A stretch of DNA of 41,375 bases from an uncultured bacterium (lineage in GTDB: Bacteria > Patescibacteriota > Minisyncoccia > Phycocordibacterales > GWA1-40-21). The notes under the pieces are model-generated. The model saw only the letters and a program-made list of their open reading frames with translations, had not been told where the DNA came from and made no database searches. A program made the translations under genes and the position numbers. This document shows positions 24,061-32,075 of this stretch, piece after piece. The first letter of the stretch is position 1; each line of letters begins with the position of its first letter. The stretch lies in assembly GCA_903831595.1 (NCBI GenBank), contig CAIKXY010000008.1:1-41375 (forward strand). The letters run 5' to 3'.

Positions 24061-25068
24061 CTATTTCAACTTACTATACTCTCCAGTACGCGCCAAACTA
24101 TTTATCTTTGCAGCAGCAAGAAGTAGCTCTTGTGAAGCAGAAATATCAGATGGATTTTTTGCCCAACTCAAAAGAGCTTTGTTTTGTATTGCTCGTCCAT
24201 AAGAAAATGTGAGCGGCCATGGCAATGGTTCATATTTATGCATTTCATTCAAATTTTCTGTTGCTTCATCATCACCCTGTCCTCCCGATAGAAAAACGAT
24301 ACCTCCTATTTCTTTTGGTACATGTTCTGTTAAACATTTTATTGTCATCTTAGCGACATCATCTGCCTTTGATTGCACTTCGGCTTCTTTTCCAGAAATA
24401 ACCATACTGGTCTTCAAAATTATTCCGGGAATAAAAATATTTTTCTCGAGAAGTTTTTTAAATATGATATCAAGATTTTTTGTTGTAATTTTAAAACATT
24501 GTTCTATTGTATGATCACCATCTATTAATATTTCCGGCTCAACAATAGGTACGATACCTGCACTCTGACATTCATATGCATACTCCGCAAAGATTTCTGC
24601 ATTTGCTTCCATACAGGATTCACTAGGTGTCTCGTTGCTTATGTTGTATATAGCTCGCCACTTAGCAAATGTAGCACCCATTTCTTTATATTCTTGTAAA
24701 CGCTCAACTAAACCCACAAGCCCATCGGTAATTTTATCTCCAATATGTGGTGGAAAGTCTTTAGTCCCCATATCTACTTTTATACCAATGTCTATATTTT
24801 TTTCTTGCAAAACTGATACAAAACTTTTTCCATCTAAAGTTTTTTGGCGCATTGTTTCATCAAAAAGAATATAGCCGGAAATATACTTTTCAATATTTGG
24901 CGCTGTCACAAGTAATTCGCGGTATGCTCTACGATTTTCTTCTGATGAAACAACTCCAATTTTTTCAAAACGCTTATTACATGTTGGTATACTTTCGTCT
25001 ATGGCAAGAATACCTTTTGGAGATGTCATCAGTCGTGATATTGTTTCTGTCAGAATTTTTGTTTCCAT
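24061..25068 (-). CDS. Class I fructose-bisphosphate aldolase
   Basis: Schiff-base aldolase interconverting fructose 1,6-bisphosphate with two triose phosphates. 335 residues of the eukaryote-type class I family: GILAIDES near residue 19, the KVDMGTKDF region, GATFAKWRAIY, VPIVEPEIL, and the Schiff-base lysine in PGIILKTSM, followed by GGIVFLSGGQGDDEA. The C terminus ends near a conserved Tyr (GEYSKLK), as in family members whose C-terminal Tyr joins catalysis. It lies downstream of rpiB and the Rpe-like gene, fitting glycolysis/pentose phosphate metabolism. Confidence 0.93.
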   Translation of the reverse strand: METKILTETISRLMTSPKGILAIDESIPTCNKRFEKIGVVSSEENRRAYRELLVTAPNIEKYISGYILFDETMRQKTLDGKSFVSVLQEKNIDIGIKVDMGTKDFPPHIGDKITDGLVGLVERLQEYKEMGATFAKWRAIYNISNETPSESCMEANAEIFAEYAYECQSAGIVPIVEPEILIDGDHTIEQCFKITTKNLDIIFKKLLEKNIFIPGIILKTSMVISGKEAEVQSKADDVAKMTIKCLTEHVPKEIGGIVFLSGGQGDDEATENLNEMHKYEPLPWPLTFSYGRAIQNKALLSWAKNPSDISASQELLLAAAKINSLARTGEYSKLK

Positions 25069-25109
25069 AATTATGATTTTTTTATAAAACTGGATCTTTT
25101 AACTTAAAA

Positions 25110-25829
25110 CTATCTTATTTCCATTTCTTTTATCGCCTCTTTTATATCTTCACTCTCAAAAATAGCCGAGCCGGAAATAAGTTTATTTACACCTGCTTTT
25201 ATCAGTGCTTTATTGTTATCAAAATTTACCCCGCCATCAATACTAATAATAATGTTTTTATATTTTTTTCTAAAAGTTTTTATTTTTTTGATTACCTCTT
25301 CATCAAACTCCTGCCCTTGATATCCTATTTTTTTTATTCCCATGAACTGAACAAAATCTATCAAAATCTTGCCCTCTTTGTCTGCTTTCAAAAATTCATC
25401 TAGAACTTCGTTTGAAGTATCAATATTTATAGCAAGACCTATTTCGATACCAGCGACCGAATCTGCTAAATATCCGTATTCTTTTCGAAGTTTTTTTACT
25501 AAATCCAAAATTTTTGGGCTTGATTCATAATGTAAAACAATTGCCTTTGCTCCTGCTTTTATCCATTTTTCAACTTCTATTTCCGGACTTTCAATCATTA
25601 AATCTGCCTCAAAATCCATATCTTGCCAGAATGGGAAACCTTCATCTTCCCCAACGATTTTTTCAAAATCATTTTCAGTGTCGCCAGCATATGGCCAACA
25701 CTTTGAAGACACAAATTTTCCATCACAAACATCTATTTGTACTAAAGATGTTAGCCCACGAACAATAGACATTTTTTCTTTCAAATCTTCGTATGAGATT
25801 GGAATGATAGCTGGAAGTACTTCGGCCAT
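25110..25829 (-). CDS. Ribulose-phosphate 3-epimerase-like TIM barrel
   Basis: 239 residues with the Rpe barrel layout: LPAIIPISYEDL at the N terminus, QIDVCDGKFV (strand 2), LHYES, DFVQFMGIKKIGYQGQEF (in place of the MTVNPGFGGQ loop), SIDGGVN and a phosphate-binding GSAIF. However, two of the four metal ligands of classical Rpe differ: His of HxDxMD is Gln31 (QID) and His of the VHLM motif is Asp76 (ADLM). Asp33 and the late Asp are kept. It follows rpiB by 8 nt, which supports a role in pentose phosphate interconversion, but catalysis or substrate may differ. Confidence 0.75.
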   Translation of the reverse strand: MAEVLPAIIPISYEDLKEKMSIVRGLTSLVQIDVCDGKFVSSKCWPYAGDTENDFEKIVGEDEGFPFWQDMDFEADLMIESPEIEVEKWIKAGAKAIVLHYESSPKILDLVKKLRKEYGYLADSVAGIEIGLAINIDTSNEVLDEFLKADKEGKILIDFVQFMGIKKIGYQGQEFDEEVIKKIKTFRKKYKNIIISIDGGVNFDNNKALIKAGVNKLISGSAIFESEDIKEAIKEMEIR

Positions 25830-25837
25830 ATTATTAA

Positions 25838-26362
25838 TTATTTAAAATCAAAATTGTTTTTAACCTCACGAGAAATTTTTTCGATTTTTTTAATTCTGCG
25901 AATGTGTCTTTCCTTATAAGTAAATTGGACTGAGAGCCATTCCTTTACTGCCTTTTTTGCCTGCCCAATATTTAAAAATCTTGCCCCTAAAGAAAGAACG
26001 TTTGAATCATTATGTTCTCTAGATAATTTAATTATGTCGTCCTTTGGAAAAAGACCTGGCTTACCGTAGAAAACTACAGCTCGAACATTTGGATATCTGT
26101 TTGCAACAATTGCTTCACCCTGCCCCGATGCACCAAGAATAATTCCGCAATTATTGTCTGGGTTTAAAGCAACAGCTTTAGCAACTGGAGAAACAAAGTC
26201 TGGATAATCATCTTCTTTTTCGTATTTAAAAGCACCACAATCAACGACTTCATATCCGAGAGTTTTTACAAAAGGAATAAGTTTTTCTTTCAATTCAAAA
26301 CCGGCATGATCAGTGCCTATATAGATTTTTGGTTTATGACTAATTACGCCAAGATTGTTCAT
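25838..26362 (-). CDS. rpiB: Ribose-5-phosphate isomerase B, Glu-type
   Basis: Interconverts ribose 5-phosphate and ribulose 5-phosphate. 174 residues: IGTDHAGFELKEKL near residue 15, then GIILGASGQGEAIVANRYP. The catalytic Cys of the E. coli enzyme (CGTGIG) is absent; instead Glu83 in GxGE matches the mycobacterial type, where Glu is the base. The following VRAVVFYG and LSREHNDSNVLSLGARF motifs are normal. A basic C-terminal extension of about 25 residues is present. An extended -10 lies 6 nt before the ATG. First gene of an operon with the Rpe-like gene. Confidence 0.9.
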   Translation of the reverse strand: MNNLGVISHKPKIYIGTDHAGFELKEKLIPFVKTLGYEVVDCGAFKYEKEDDYPDFVSPVAKAVALNPDNNCGIILGASGQGEAIVANRYPNVRAVVFYGKPGLFPKDDIIKLSREHNDSNVLSLGARFLNIGQAKKAVKEWLSVQFTYKERHIRRIKKIEKISREVKNNFDFK

Positions 26363-26368
26363 GATTAT

Positions 26369-26377
26369 ATTATATCA
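26369..26377 (-). promoter_or_regulatory. Extended -10 promoter of rpiB, leaderless
   Basis: TGATATAAT on the minus strand, ending 6 nt before the ATG. Confidence 0.7.
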
Positions 26378-26388
26378 CTAATTATAAT

Positions 26389-26862
26389 CTAAAGTATAAG
26401 CAAACCTCCAAAAAATATAATCAGTAATAAAAAAAATAGCTTAAACAATTTCTGATACAATACACCCTTGTTGTTTTTTATGTTTAAAAAAGTATAAATT
26501 ATCATTAAAATAACAAATAAGTAAAAGTAGATATGGGCTAATAATGGGTCAAACCTTGCAGTTAACAAACCAATAGAGTTCATAACAAACAAATTACCTG
26601 TAGTATTCGTGAACCACCCGAGAGTATCCCAATATTTAATATTTTCTGTGTGATATCCAATTTTTGAATAAGCTAAACTGGAAACATAAAGTAAAGGAAT
26701 TGCTAATACTAATTGGTACATAATGGCAATCGAAAATTGACTTGGGTTAAGCGTAATAATAAGAGATAATACTAAAAATAATGAGCCCATCATGTAGCTA
26801 TTTATAGTCACTTTGTTTGCTGACTTTTGTGGATTAGTCTTAAAGAAAAATTCTTCGTTCAT
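26389..26862 (-). CDS. Polytopic membrane protein, unknown
   Basis: 157 residues with about five hydrophobic segments (about 22-40, 45-63, 83-100, 107-126, 138-156) and a polar N terminus. No motif is recognised. It lies 33 nt behind gatB and may be transcribed with it. Base composition is like the neighbours. Confidence 0.6.
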   Translation of the reverse strand: MNEEFFFKTNPQKSANKVTINSYMMGSLFLVLSLIITLNPSQFSIAIMYQLVLAIPLLYVSSLAYSKIGYHTENIKYWDTLGWFTNTTGNLFVMNSIGLLTARFDPLLAHIYFYLFVILMIIYTFLNIKNNKGVLYQKLFKLFFLLLIIFFGGLLIL

Positions 26863-26895
26863 ATTTTTATATATATTATTTAATAACTTTACTCT

Positions 26896-28314
26896 CTATA
26901 AAAGTGACAACAAAACTTTTTTAATAATCTGAGGATTTGAAGAGCCTTTTGTGACTTTCATTATTTGTCCTACAAAAAACATAAGCGCAGCCTCTTTTCC
27001 AGCTTTATAATCAGCTACAACTTTTGGATTTTCAGCAACAAGTTTTTTAGCGATTTCTATTATAGCGCCTTCATCATTTTTCTGTATCAAACCTTCCTTG
27101 TTTGCCACTTCTTCAGGGTCAATATTTTCTTTTAATAATCTTTCCACTAAATCTTTTGCAACCCTTGAAGAAATTTTCCCTTCAGAAGCCATTGAAATAA
27201 TTATTGCAAATTTTTCTGGTGCAGGATATTTTAGCGTTGAATCCTTTGACATAAAACCAACCATATCAGAAGAGACATAATTTGATGCGAGTTTAATCAA
27301 ATCTTTATTTTCTTTAAAGCCCGCGATTACTTTTTCAAAAAAGTTTCCGAGTTCAATATTATTTACAAACGAATCAGCATCTTGTTCTTTGATTCCAAGT
27401 TTTTTGACATATTTTTCTCTTCTCTCCCAAGGAAGTTCTGGAAGTTCTTTTTTCAACTCCTTCAAATCAAAAACTTCTGAAACCATCATCTTTGGCAAAT
27501 CTGGGTCTGGAAAATAGCGATAATCATGAGATTCCTCTTTAACTCTCTGTGAATAAGTTTTTTGTTTGGCTTCATCCCAACCTCGAGTTTCCTGAATTAC
27601 TTTTTCTCCTTTTTCTAGCGCATCAATCTGCCTTTCAATTTCATAAGCAACAGCTCTTTCAACAGTTCTAAAAGAATTTAAGTTTTTAATTTCCACCTTT
27701 GTCCCAAATTTATCAGTTGGAGACACAGAGATATTCGCCTCAACTCTCATTTCACCTTTTTCCATATTTGCATCCCCCGCTCCCATATATTGTAAAAGCA
27801 ACTGCAATTCTTTTGCAAAATCCGCGGCCTGCTTGCCAGAATGAATTACCGGCTCAGTAACAAGCTCCATAAGTGGCACACCCGAGCGATTAAAATCAAC
27901 TAAAGAAAAATTGCCGGCATCATGAGTGGAAGCCCCTGTATCTTCTTCAAGATGGATTCTTGTTAGCTCAACCCCTTTTAAATTTCCACCTATAACCAAA
28001 GGATATTTGTATTGGCTTATCTGATAACCTTTTGGAATATCTGGATAGAAATAATTTTTCCTATCCCATTCTGTAAAATCCGCGATTTTTGAATTACACG
28101 CAAGACCAATTTTCAAAACATGCTTAACTGCTTCTTTATTTATTACTGGCAAAGTTCCTGGCTGTGCAGTACAAATCGAACAAATATTTGAGTTTGGTTT
28201 TTCTTCATCTGGGTCATTCTTACAAGAACAAAACATCTTTGTTTTTGTTTTGAGTTCAGCATGGATTTCAAGACCTATTGTTGCCTGATATTTATTTTTA
28301 TTATTTTCTGCCAT
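26896..28314 (-). CDS. gatB: Asp/Glu-tRNA amidotransferase subunit B
   Basis: tRNA-binding and kinase subunit of GatCAB, which converts Glu-tRNA-Gln (or Asp-tRNA-Asn) to the amidated form. 472 residues with the family signature: IGLEIHAELKTKTKMFC near residue 14, cysteines CSCK...CSICTAQPG (zinc), DRKNYFYPDIPKGYQISQ, EEDTGAST, DFNRSGVPLMELVTEP, and the YqeY-like tail (about 330-472). gatA and gatC are outside the window. The ATG is only 8 nt from a palindromic repeat (28323-28388), so its promoter is either in or beyond that element. Confidence 0.96.
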   Translation of the reverse strand: MAENNKNKYQATIGLEIHAELKTKTKMFCSCKNDPDEEKPNSNICSICTAQPGTLPVINKEAVKHVLKIGLACNSKIADFTEWDRKNYFYPDIPKGYQISQYKYPLVIGGNLKGVELTRIHLEEDTGASTHDAGNFSLVDFNRSGVPLMELVTEPVIHSGKQAADFAKELQLLLQYMGAGDANMEKGEMRVEANISVSPTDKFGTKVEIKNLNSFRTVERAVAYEIERQIDALEKGEKVIQETRGWDEAKQKTYSQRVKEESHDYRYFPDPDLPKMMVSEVFDLKELKKELPELPWERREKYVKKLGIKEQDADSFVNNIELGNFFEKVIAGFKENKDLIKLASNYVSSDMVGFMSKDSTLKYPAPEKFAIIISMASEGKISSRVAKDLVERLLKENIDPEEVANKEGLIQKNDEGAIIEIAKKLVAENPKVVADYKAGKEAALMFFVGQIMKVTKGSSNPQIIKKVLLSLL

Positions 28315-28322
28315 TTCTTTGT

Positions 28323-28388
28323 GTCATTCCCGCGAAGGCGGGAATCTAGGTTAATTCTATACTGGATTCCCGCCTTCGCGGGAATGAC
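28323..28388. repeat. Palindromic intergenic repeat upstream of gatB
   Basis: A perfect 24-bp inverted repeat (28323-28346 with 28365-28388) around an 18-nt centre. Each arm itself holds TTCCCGC/GCGGGAA. Translated in one frame it gives the FPRRRES / IPAFAGMT peptides, a hallmark of a widespread non-autonomous GTCATTCCCGC repeat that is often mis-annotated as protein. High GC contrasts with the flanks. Confidence 0.85.
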
Positions 28389-28464
28389 AATACAAAAATA
28401 CAAAATAAATAATAGCATAGAAAATAGCGAAATAAAAGATAGATTTTTAGCCGTATTTTATTGC

Positions 28465-28493
28465 TTGACAATATAGATATAATTATGTAAGAT
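28465..28493 (+). promoter_or_regulatory. Promoter of the 28557 orphan gene
   Basis: TTGACA (28465-28470), 17-nt spacer, TAAGAT (28488-28493); leader about 57 nt ending in a strong ribosome binding site. Confidence 0.6.
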
Positions 28494-28556
28494 ATTAATT
28501 AAGTGTTATGAAGATTTTATATTATAAATAAAATCTCATTAAAAAGGAGGCGGTGT

Positions 28557-28787
28557 ATGAATAAAATAATTTCTCGGTGGTCCCGGTGGTCAGCGGGGGT
28601 AATGTTTGTTGTATTGTTACCAGGGTCTTTGATGTGTTTTATTGTTAAAGAGACAATCATAAACACGTTGGGTAGACCGCACAATACAGTAGACATCCTA
28701 TTGGCAGTTGACCTAGCGTTAGTAAGTTCAATAATACCGGCTATTTGGATCATAGAAGTATATAAGAAAATCAAAAACAGAAAATAG
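28557..28787 (+). CDS. Small orphan two-helix membrane protein
   Basis: 76 residues, not recognised. Two membrane segments (about 11-31 and 46-67) with a basic start (ISRWSRWS) and a basic end (YKKIKNRK), so both ends probably face inside. The start is fixed by AAAGGAGG 7 nt upstream. It has its own promoter and terminator, like the other SD-led small orphans at 277, 6663 and 6999. G+C is above that of gatB and obg. Confidence 0.7.
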   Translation: MNKIISRWSRWSAGVMFVVLLPGSLMCFIVKETIINTLGRPHNTVDILLAVDLALVSSIIPAIWIIEVYKKIKNRK

Positions 28788-28802
28788 AGTCTTTGACTCT
28801 CG

Positions 28803-28830
28803 GAGCAACTTCACAAGAAGTTACTCTTTT
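28803..28830 (+). terminator. Terminator after the 28557 gene
   Basis: Stem GAG-c-AACTTC / GAAGTT-a-CTC with a 4-nt loop, followed by TTTTACTTT. It reaches the convergent obg stop codon. Confidence 0.65.
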
Positions 28831-29803
28831 ACTTTATTGTCCTAAAAATTTTAATCAAATTGTCTTTTAATGCTTTAATTGATTCATCATCAAGTACTGT
28901 CGCTGACAAAACATTTGGATTTAATTTTGAAACTTTTTTAATCGCTTTTTCTAAAGTTTTTTCATCAACCAAGTCATTTTTTGTAAGAATTACTATTTCT
29001 TTTTTATTGGTAAGCTCAACACTGTATTCTTTGAGTTCATTTCTGATCACTTTGTACGATTTCACCAAATCCTCATTTTCAAGCGACAAACAATGAAGTA
29101 AGGTTTTTGTTCTTTTTATATGTCTCAAAAATTTGTGTCCAAGCCCCTTTCCTTCTGAAGCACCCTCAATAAGCCCAGGAATGTCTGCCAAGATGTAGCC
29201 GTGCATATCTCCGAGTGATGGTTCAAGTGTTGTAAATTGATAAGCACCAATTTTTGATTTTGAATTTGTGAGCACATTTATCAAGCTAGATTTTCCAGCA
29301 TTTGGAAGACCAATAAGCCCTGCATCAGCAACAAGTTCGAGCTCAATATAAAAATCTGCTTGTTCTGGATTTTTTCCATCCGTTTGTTCTTCGGGGGCAC
29401 GATTTACCGCATTTTTAAAATATTCATTTCCCAAGCCTCCCTTTCCACCATTTAAAATTTTTACAAGTTTTTCATCTTCAATAAGATTAAATACTTCTCT
29501 TGTTTCAAGATTTGTAACGACAGAACCAATTGGCAAATCAATAACTAAATCTGCACCATTTTTTCCGTGCATGCTTTTTTTCATTCCCGCCTCACCTTTT
29601 TCTGCAACAAATTCTTTTGTATTTTTATATCTTGCAAGTATAGAAATATCACGAATAGCGCGCAAATATACGTCGCCACCTTTCCCCCCATTTCCACCGG
29701 CAGGACCAGCTCGGTCTATACCCTTTTCGTGTCTCCAGCGTACAACGCCGTCGCCACCACGTCCTGCAGATATGTGTATTTTTAGTTCATCTATAAAGGC
29801 CAT
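28829..29803 (-). CDS. obg: GTPase Obg
   Basis: Ribosome-assembly GTPase. 324 residues: glycine-rich Obg fold at the N terminus (GRGGDGVVRWRHEKG, GPAGGNGGKGGDVYL), then the G domain with G1 GLPNAGKSSLIN (about residue 165), G3 DIPGLIEGASEGKGLG, and G4 TKNDLVD. No C-terminal OCT domain, as in many short forms. The promoter has a consensus -35 and its -10 ends 6 nt before the ATG, so a leaderless mRNA is expected. Confidence 0.96.
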   Translation of the reverse strand: MAFIDELKIHISAGRGGDGVVRWRHEKGIDRAGPAGGNGGKGGDVYLRAIRDISILARYKNTKEFVAEKGEAGMKKSMHGKNGADLVIDLPIGSVVTNLETREVFNLIEDEKLVKILNGGKGGLGNEYFKNAVNRAPEEQTDGKNPEQADFYIELELVADAGLIGLPNAGKSSLINVLTNSKSKIGAYQFTTLEPSLGDMHGYILADIPGLIEGASEGKGLGHKFLRHIKRTKTLLHCLSLENEDLVKSYKVIRNELKEYSVELTNKKEIVILTKNDLVDEKTLEKAIKKVSKLNPNVLSATVLDDESIKALKDNLIKIFRTIK

Positions 29804-29809
29804 AAAGCT

Positions 29810-29838
29810 AGTTTATGTTTAAAATGCTTCAATGTCAA
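29810..29838 (-). promoter_or_regulatory. Full promoter of obg, leaderless
   Basis: On the minus strand TTGACA (29833-29838), exactly 17 nt, TAAACT (29810-29815), then 6 nt to the ATG. It is the clearest complete promoter that places transcription start at a start codon. Confidence 0.75.
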
Positions 29839-29841
29839 AGA

Positions 29842-30756
29842 TTAATTTGATTTTGAAGCTTCTGAAATAGCTAATTGAGCAAGTTTAATCGCTCCTGCTT
29901 CGGATTTAGTAACCGCCATAAATCTTTGGTTATGACAAAAAATAGCATCGGAAACTCCTGATATCTTTGCAAATTCTTCTCCATTTTTTCCGGCCCAGCT
30001 TTCAGGAAATAACATTCTGTTTTTGAATTTGAAACCATTTAAACTTACCGCTTTAACATGCCAATCTTTATTTTCAGGAATTTGTTCAATAACAAAAAGT
30101 GGTTCTGGAAACGCATTCAAAACTTTTTTCCAAGAATATGTATTGTCTAAAACAATAATTTTTTTATCAGCGGTATTATTATAAATATTTATAATTTTTT
30201 CTTTACCCAAAACACAATCAGTCGCTTTTTTAATTTCTCTTTTTAAGATTTTAATTGCTTCTTTTACAGCTTCTTCAAAACATTTTGTAGGATTTAGTTT
30301 ATTTTCAATCCAACTTTGATTTAAGTCAAATAAATAATCTGAAACACAAAACGGCATAATGTTTTCAAAAAGAGGTCTGCAAATTTCAATACCATTGTCT
30401 TCCGCATCTATCGTTTGGATTATTTTTGTTTCAATTTTATTTGCGACCTCTAGAGAGCCAGTGATTTTTTCTCCATATTCTTTCCAAACAAGACCAGCGG
30501 TAGCATATAAAATACCATTTGCTCTTTTTTCATTCCAACCTTCTTGGTGATGGTCAAACTTATTTTCTTTTGGATTATACACTCTTCCAACGTCTAAAAT
30601 ATAATCCATTTTCTTAATAATTTTTTCATCTCTTGTTCTAAAAATCTTTAGTGGTTTCTTTAAATATAACGACAAAATCGCTACAGCAAAAACATCATCT
30701 GCATGAAAATTCCCATTATGGACAGCGACTTTTATTTTATTTTTTAGAAATAGCAT
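29842..30756 (-). CDS. MYG1 family (DHH-type) predicted exonuclease
   Basis: 304 residues of the MYG1/UPF0160 family: VAVHNGNFHADDVFAVAIL (residues about 10-28, metal-binding His and Asp pair), YILDVGRVYNPKENKFDHHQ (the DHH-like motif), a later IDAEDNGIE, and the C-terminal FPESWAGK and FCHNQRFMAV. Human MYG1 is reported as a 3'-5' RNA exonuclease; activity in bacteria is inferred. It overlaps the upstream membrane-protein gene by 20 nt, so translation is coupled. Confidence 0.88.
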   Translation of the reverse strand: MLFLKNKIKVAVHNGNFHADDVFAVAILSLYLKKPLKIFRTRDEKIIKKMDYILDVGRVYNPKENKFDHHQEGWNEKRANGILYATAGLVWKEYGEKITGSLEVANKIETKIIQTIDAEDNGIEICRPLFENIMPFCVSDYLFDLNQSWIENKLNPTKCFEEAVKEAIKILKREIKKATDCVLGKEKIINIYNNTADKKIIVLDNTYSWKKVLNAFPEPLFVIEQIPENKDWHVKAVSLNGFKFKNRMLFPESWAGKNGEEFAKISGVSDAIFCHNQRFMAVTKSEAGAIKLAQLAISEASKSN

Positions 30757-31153
30757 TTTTTATTTCTTCTACGTCTTTTGAAATCTGGTGAATTTTAGCT
30801 CTCATTGTTCGAATCTCGTCTTCCTCTTTATCTACTTCAGCTTCTGTTTTGTCTGTCATTTTCTTTTCATTTTTTAAGCCAGAAATAATAACCCTTTCTC
30901 CAATAAAATTGGAAACAAAAAGGCCGGTCATTAGCAATATTATTGAAGTCCAAACAATTGTGACTGGCTCATAAAAAAACCAACCCCAAAAGCCTCCTTT
31001 TACCATTAAAAGGTCTCCAGTATGCCAAACCCCCCTCCAAAACAGCACGGTGGCCATTCCTCCAATAAAAGCGTACGCAATGGATCTATGGCTTAACTTC
31101 ATCCTTACTTTATCTTCTAGTTTATCAAAAAATCTTACAATTCCTTTAATCAT
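30737..31153 (-). CDS. Membrane protein with coiled-coil tail, unknown
   Basis: 138 residues. Two to three hydrophobic segments (about 25-43, 57-85) follow an amphipathic basic N terminus (FFDKLEDKVRMKLSHRS); a charged coiled-coil tail covers about 90-138 (DKTEAEVDKEEDEIRTMRAK). No family recognised with certainty. It is co-transcribed with MYG1 (20-nt overlap) from a promoter at 31185. Confidence 0.6.
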   Translation of the reverse strand: MIKGIVRFFDKLEDKVRMKLSHRSIAYAFIGGMATVLFWRGVWHTGDLLMVKGGFWGWFFYEPVTIVWTSIILLMTGLFVSNFIGERVIISGLKNEKKMTDKTEAEVDKEEDEIRTMRAKIHQISKDVEEIKNAISKK

Positions 31154-31184
31154 GACTAAATAAAATTTAATTATTAATAACTGT

Positions 31185-31190
31185 ATTATA
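31185..31190 (-). promoter_or_regulatory. -10 element of the membrane protein-MYG1 unit
   Basis: TATAAT on the minus strand, about 31 nt before the ATG; -35 weak. Confidence 0.5.
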
Positions 31191-31208
31191 CACGAAAAAT
31201 TGAATAAA

Positions 31209-31230
31209 AAAACGGCTTTAGAGCAGTTTT
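31209..31230 (-). terminator. Terminator at the end of the secA-Nudix operon
   Basis: Imperfect stem AAAAC-g-GC / GC-a-GTTTT with a 6-nt loop, then a T7 run on the minus strand. It overlaps the last bases of the Nudix stop codon. Confidence 0.45.
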
Positions 31231-31694
31231 TATATTTCTTTCACCTCAATTATTTCTTTTTCAAGCACAGCATCGGCTTCGCCAAATAAAAACTTTCCTT
31301 TAAATTTTTTTCCTTTCAAAAATAATGGTATCCAGTAAATATCATCTGGCCACATTTCTTTAAATGGAATTTCATCAATACAAAACCACTGTGGTTTCAT
31401 TTCTTCGCTTTCTGTTGGAACACCATCAAAATCATTTGATTTAAAAATATGTGTTTCTAATATTTCTGGATTACCTTTAAATTCAAATTCAATAATTGCA
31501 ACCTTGTCCAAGTTTTTTAATTTTATACCAGCTTCTTCAAACATTTCTCTTTTTGCAGCATCCTCTATTTTTTCCCCAGGAGAAACCTTGCCTCCAAATC
31601 CATTCCATCTACCAACTCCAAAGCCACGCTTTTTCATACCAAGCAAGACTTTTGGATGTTGATGAATTATACAAAGTGTTAATAGTTTTTTCAT
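31230..31694 (-). CDS. MTH1-like Nudix hydrolase (predicted oxidised dNTP diphosphatase)
   Basis: 154 residues. The Nudix box is complete (residues 35-57, ending REMFEEAGI). The surrounding sequence is strikingly like human MTH1/NUDT1: LLGMKKRGFGVGRWNGFGGK near residue 17 and IPFKEMWPDDIYWIPL near 109. The residues MTH1 uses to read the oxidised base are kept: Asn31 (Asn33 in MTH1) and Trp115-Pro-Asp117-Asp118 (Trp117, Asp119, Asp120). It should hydrolyse 8-oxo-dGTP or 2-hydroxy-dATP to monophosphates. The ATG overlaps the upstream stop as ATGA, so translation is coupled to the deoxyribonucleotide N-glycosidase-like gene. Confidence 0.9.
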   Translation of the reverse strand: MKKLLTLCIIHQHPKVLLGMKKRGFGVGRWNGFGGKVSPGEKIEDAAKREMFEEAGIKLKNLDKVAIIEFEFKGNPEILETHIFKSNDFDGVPTESEEMKPQWFCIDEIPFKEMWPDDIYWIPLFLKGKKFKGKFLFGEADAVLEKEIIEVKEI

Positions 31695-32071
31695 ATTTTA
31701 TTATAAAAATCCTCAAGACCCATCTTAATATCATCAGTCTTTTCATATTCAATAATAATATCTGCAATTCCAATTACTGTCTCTTTAGCAAGAGTTCCTT
31801 TTTTCATGATTACAATAATTTTCTTTTTAAGAGCATAGGCCATACCTGCCTCTATAAGCCTACCGGTTGGTTTATACGTTATATCAATTAGCAATACATC
31901 AGATTTTTTAATTTCCTCTTCTGCCCTTATCATTAACTCTTTTGGATCTTCAATTCTACCCTCATCCATTGCAAAACAATAATCTTCAAATCCAGTAGAT
32001 TTAATTATCGAGCGTAATTTTTCTATATTTTCTTTGTTATCACCAAAAGGCGCAGTTATAAATATTCTCAT
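31691..32071 (-). CDS. Nucleoside 2-deoxyribosyltransferase / DNPH1-like protein
   Basis: 126 residues of the Nuc_deoxyrib_tr fold: start IFITAPFG, then SDVLLIDITYKPTGRLIEAG with Glu74 as the probable nucleophile, followed by MAYALKKKIIVIMKK. Length matches the dNMP N-hydrolase DNPH1/RCL better than classical transferases. Such enzymes release a base from a deoxyribonucleoside or its 5'-monophosphate. I chose the ATG at 32071; an in-frame GTG at 32086 would overlap the previous gene. Lies between the ParB-like and MTH1-like genes. Confidence 0.72.
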   Translation of the reverse strand: MRIFITAPFGDNKENIEKLRSIIKSTGFEDYCFAMDEGRIEDPKELMIRAEEEIKKSDVLLIDITYKPTGRLIEAGMAYALKKKIIVIMKKGTLAKETVIGIADIIIEYEKTDDIKMGLEDFYNKI

Positions 32072-32075
32072 AATT

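Noticed and set aside
28261-28476. Open frame encoding FPRRRES and WIPAFAGMT peptides
   Set aside because: It is the translation of the palindromic repeat at 28323-28388 in antisense to gatB; such frames are well-known artefacts.
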